Assembly: GCA_009774765.1 (NCBI GenBank)
Contig: VSOK01000050.1
Location: forward strand, 1 to 16,223
Source of the DNA: Bacteroidales bacterium
GTDB lineage: Bacteria; Bacteroidota; Bacteroidia; Bacteroidales; UBA932
DNA length: 16,223 bases
Direction of reading: 5' to 3'
The stretch's first letter is position 1; each line of letters opens with the position of its first letter. The translations under genes and the position numbers were made by a program. The notes beneath the pieces are model-generated. The model saw only the letters and a program-made list of their open reading frames with translations. It was not told the origin of the DNA and ran no database searches. Below are positions 14,240 through 16,223 of the stretch, piece after piece.

Positions 14240-16213
14240 ATGAAGTTCCTCAAATTATCATTAAGTGTCGCGGCGGTACTGTGGGCATTGTGTATGTCTG
14301 CACAGCAGAAGCCGTTTTCCTTTGTTCAGATCAGTGATCCTCAGCTGGGGTTCTATGATGACAACAAAAGCATTTCCCGGGACAGCCTCCAGCTTGAAGA
14401 GGCGGTGCGCCATATCAACAGGATCAGACCGGCATTCGTGGTCGTCACCGGGGATATGGTGAACTCCTCAAAGAGCATGCGCCAGATCAATGCTTATAAA
14501 GGCATAATCTCTAAAGTGGACCGCAGCATACCTGTATATCATATTCCCGGCAATCACGATGTGGGGAAATGCTCAAAGGAAAGTCTTGATTTCTACAGGC
14601 AGAATTACGGGGACGACAGATTTTCTTTCCGGTATGGCGACTGTGCGTTCATAGGAATAAATTCCAGTGTTATAAAAGACGGGTTTGAGCCGGAGATGAA
14701 TACACAATACAGATGGCTTGAGAAGGAATTGAAAAAAGCCGGGGAATGTACCCGGAAGTTTGTGTTTACCCATTGTTCGGTATTTCTTTCGGATTTCGAC
14801 GAAAAGGAGAACTATTCCAATTTTTCGGTTCTGGACAGGCAGCTTTATTGGGAACTTTTCAAAAAATATAATGTCTCGGCTGTAATTGCAGGACATCTCC
14901 ACAACAGCAGCAGAGGCAGCCGTGACGGAATTGAAATGGTTACAGCGGGTCCTGTTGGGCGTCCTTTAGGCAAAGGAGTTTCGGGGATCGCCCTGTGGAA
15001 TGTGGACGGGGATGATTATTCCTGCAGCTATATCCCTCTTGGGAGCTTTCCGGTGTACGGCTCTCTCAACGGTCTTGTGATGGCAGGTTATCAGGGATGG
15101 TTCAATGCGGAAGGCGACGGAGCGGGACTCGGATGGAAGCATTACAAGAAAGATGACGCCTTCTGTCCGGGCAGCTGTACCATAGACCTCTGGCCTGACG
15201 TGTCCGAGTACGAGGATACCTATGAGACCGCGTTTGTGCATAAAGACGGGAAGCCGGCCCGTGTGTTCAGTTCGCACGATGCCTCGACTGTGGACCTTCA
15301 TTTCAGATGGATGAAGGAATATGGCATTGACGGGGCTTTTATGCAGAGATTCGTCACTTCCATACGTTCTGAGAAAGGTAAGGACAATTATAATGATATT
15401 CTGATGAATGCAGCGTCCGCGGCGGAAAAATATGACCGGGCATTCTGCGTGATGTATGATCTGTCCGGGATAACTTCGTCCGAAGTTGACATCCTGATGG
15501 ATGACTGGAAAGAGCTTTCAGGAAAATATAGGATAGCTTTGCGTGAAAATAACCACTATCTTTACCACAACGGAAAACCTCTTGTGGCTGTCTGGGGAGT
15601 GGGGTTTGACGACAGGAGGAAATATGACTATGACGATATAGCCCGTATTGTGGATTTTCTGCGCTCGGAGGGATGTTCCATCCTGCTTGGAGTACCGGCG
15701 CACTGGCGTACTCTGGCTATGGATGCGATGGCTGATCCCCGTCTGCACGATCTGATCAGGAAAGCTGATGTCGTGCATCCGTGGTTTGTGGGAAGGTTCA
15801 ACAATGACAGCTATCCTTCTTTCAGCAGACTTGTTGAGGAGGACATAAAGTGGTGCGAGGAATATGGTCTTGACTATATTCCGGTGCTGTTCCCAGGGTT
15901 CAGCTGGTACAATCTCAAAGGAGGTGTCGCGGCTCCTCTCAACCAGATACCTCGTCTTGGAGGAGCATTTTTCTGGCAGCAGGTCTACCGCTCCGTGTCA
16001 TACGGGGCTAAGTCGCTCTATCTGGCGATGTTTGACGAGATAGATGAGGGAACTGCGTTTTTCAAATGTACTGATGATGTGCCGGCTGGAGAGAGTCCGT
16101 TCCTTACTTATGAGGGATGCGAGCCGGACCGCTACCTGTGGCTTGCCGGTGAGGCGCGGAAGGTGCTGAGCGGTGCAAGTCCGCTTTCTCAGGAAAAGCC
16201 TGTAAGAAAATAA
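14240..16213 (+). CDS. Secreted fusion of a metallophosphoesterase and a GH71/99-like glycoside hydrolase domain
   Basis: A 657-residue exported protein; signal peptide about residues 1-21 (cleavage near MSA-QQ). Residues about 25-265 are a calcineurin-like phosphoesterase with the metal-binding set D33-P-Q35, G71-D72, G104-N-H-D107, H178 and G218-H-L-H221; the first motif has Gln instead of the more usual His, as in CPPED1-type enzymes. Residues about 274-650 are a GH71/99-like (beta/alpha)8 domain starting LNGLVMAGYQGWFN, with LHFRWMKEYGIDGAFMQRF and YLAMFDEIDEGTAFFK. Glu600 and Glu603 sit where GH99 enzymes carry their catalytic pair. It may remove phosphate from, and cleave, a phosphorylated glycan, but substrate is inferred. 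It follows the regulator by 86 bases in the same direction and has its own putative promoter. Confidence 0.8.
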   Translation: MKFLKLSLSVAAVLWALCMSAQQKPFSFVQISDPQLGFYDDNKSISRDSLQLEEAVRHINRIRPAFVVVTGDMVNSSKSMRQINAYKGIISKVDRSIPVYHIPGNHDVGKCSKESLDFYRQNYGDDRFSFRYGDCAFIGINSSVIKDGFEPEMNTQYRWLEKELKKAGECTRKFVFTHCSVFLSDFDEKENYSNFSVLDRQLYWELFKKYNVSAVIAGHLHNSSRGSRDGIEMVTAGPVGRPLGKGVSGIALWNVDGDDYSCSYIPLGSFPVYGSLNGLVMAGYQGWFNAEGDGAGLGWKHYKKDDAFCPGSCTIDLWPDVSEYEDTYETAFVHKDGKPARVFSSHDASTVDLHFRWMKEYGIDGAFMQRFVTSIRSEKGKDNYNDILMNAASAAEKYDRAFCVMYDLSGITSSEVDILMDDWKELSGKYRIALRENNHYLYHNGKPLVAVWGVGFDDRRKYDYDDIARIVDFLRSEGCSILLGVPAHWRTLAMDAMADPRLHDLIRKADVVHPWFVGRFNNDSYPSFSRLVEEDIKWCEEYGLDYIPVLFPGFSWYNLKGGVAAPLNQIPRLGGAFFWQQVYRSVSYGAKSLYLAMFDEIDEGTAFFKCTDDVPAGESPFLTYEGCEPDRYLWLAGEARKVLSGASPLSQEKPVRK

Positions 16214-16223
16214 AGGACAACGA

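Noticed and set aside
1..16223. CRISPR arrays, tRNA/rRNA genes, insertion sequences, phage genes or invertible promoters
   Set aside because: I saw no regularly spaced repeats, cloverleaf-type sequences, transposase or integrase motifs, or long inverted repeats flanking a promoter in the window.

Overview
The window looks like chromosomal DNA of a gut-type Bacteroidales bacterium. Evidence: a SusC/SusD pair, lipoproteins with Bacteroidota-style signal peptides, TAnnTTTG-type -7 promoter elements, weak or absent Shine-Dalgarno sites, and a strict-anaerobe 2-oxoacid:ferredoxin oxidoreductase. Genus cannot be fixed from sequence alone; Rikenellaceae or a relative is only a guess.

Region 1 (1-1395, minus) is an operon for a 2-oxoacid:ferredoxin oxidoreductase: small 2x[4Fe-4S] subunit, VorB-type alpha subunit, and the first 29 codons of the TPP-binding beta subunit, which runs off the left edge. 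Region 2 (1396-1609) is a divergent promoter region; its right half holds a possible structured leader RNA. Region 3 (1610-3720, plus) is a two-gene operon of an MTA/SAH-type deaminase and a purine nucleoside phosphorylase, suggesting methylthioadenosine or nucleoside salvage through deaminated intermediates. A long perfect hairpin (3781-3813) separates it from the convergent locus.

Region 4 (3833-16213) is a polysaccharide utilization locus (PUL). On the minus strand, in transcription order: a candidate surface glycan-binding lipoprotein, SusC, SusD, and a GH99-like lipoprotein. Diverging on the plus strand: a membrane-spanning one-component regulator (lectin-like domain plus beta-propeller outside, one TM helix, SARP/OmpR-type winged helix inside) and a secreted fusion of a metallophosphoesterase with a GH71/99-like domain.

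The most notable signal is that the three consecutive glycan capture/import genes each carry exactly one disabling lesion of a different type: a -1 slip in a G7 tract in the lipoprotein, a Trp-to-TGA nonsense codon in SusC, and a frameshift at a CTGG motif in SusD. The regulator and both GH-like genes are open. This suggests recent decay or reversible switching-off of import. Other points: a repeated TGCCCGT box shared by the regulator/PUL intergenic region and the fusion-enzyme promoter (candidate operator), and the contrast between the two GH99-like proteins, one keeping and one having lost the acidic pair that matches the GH99 catalytic motif.
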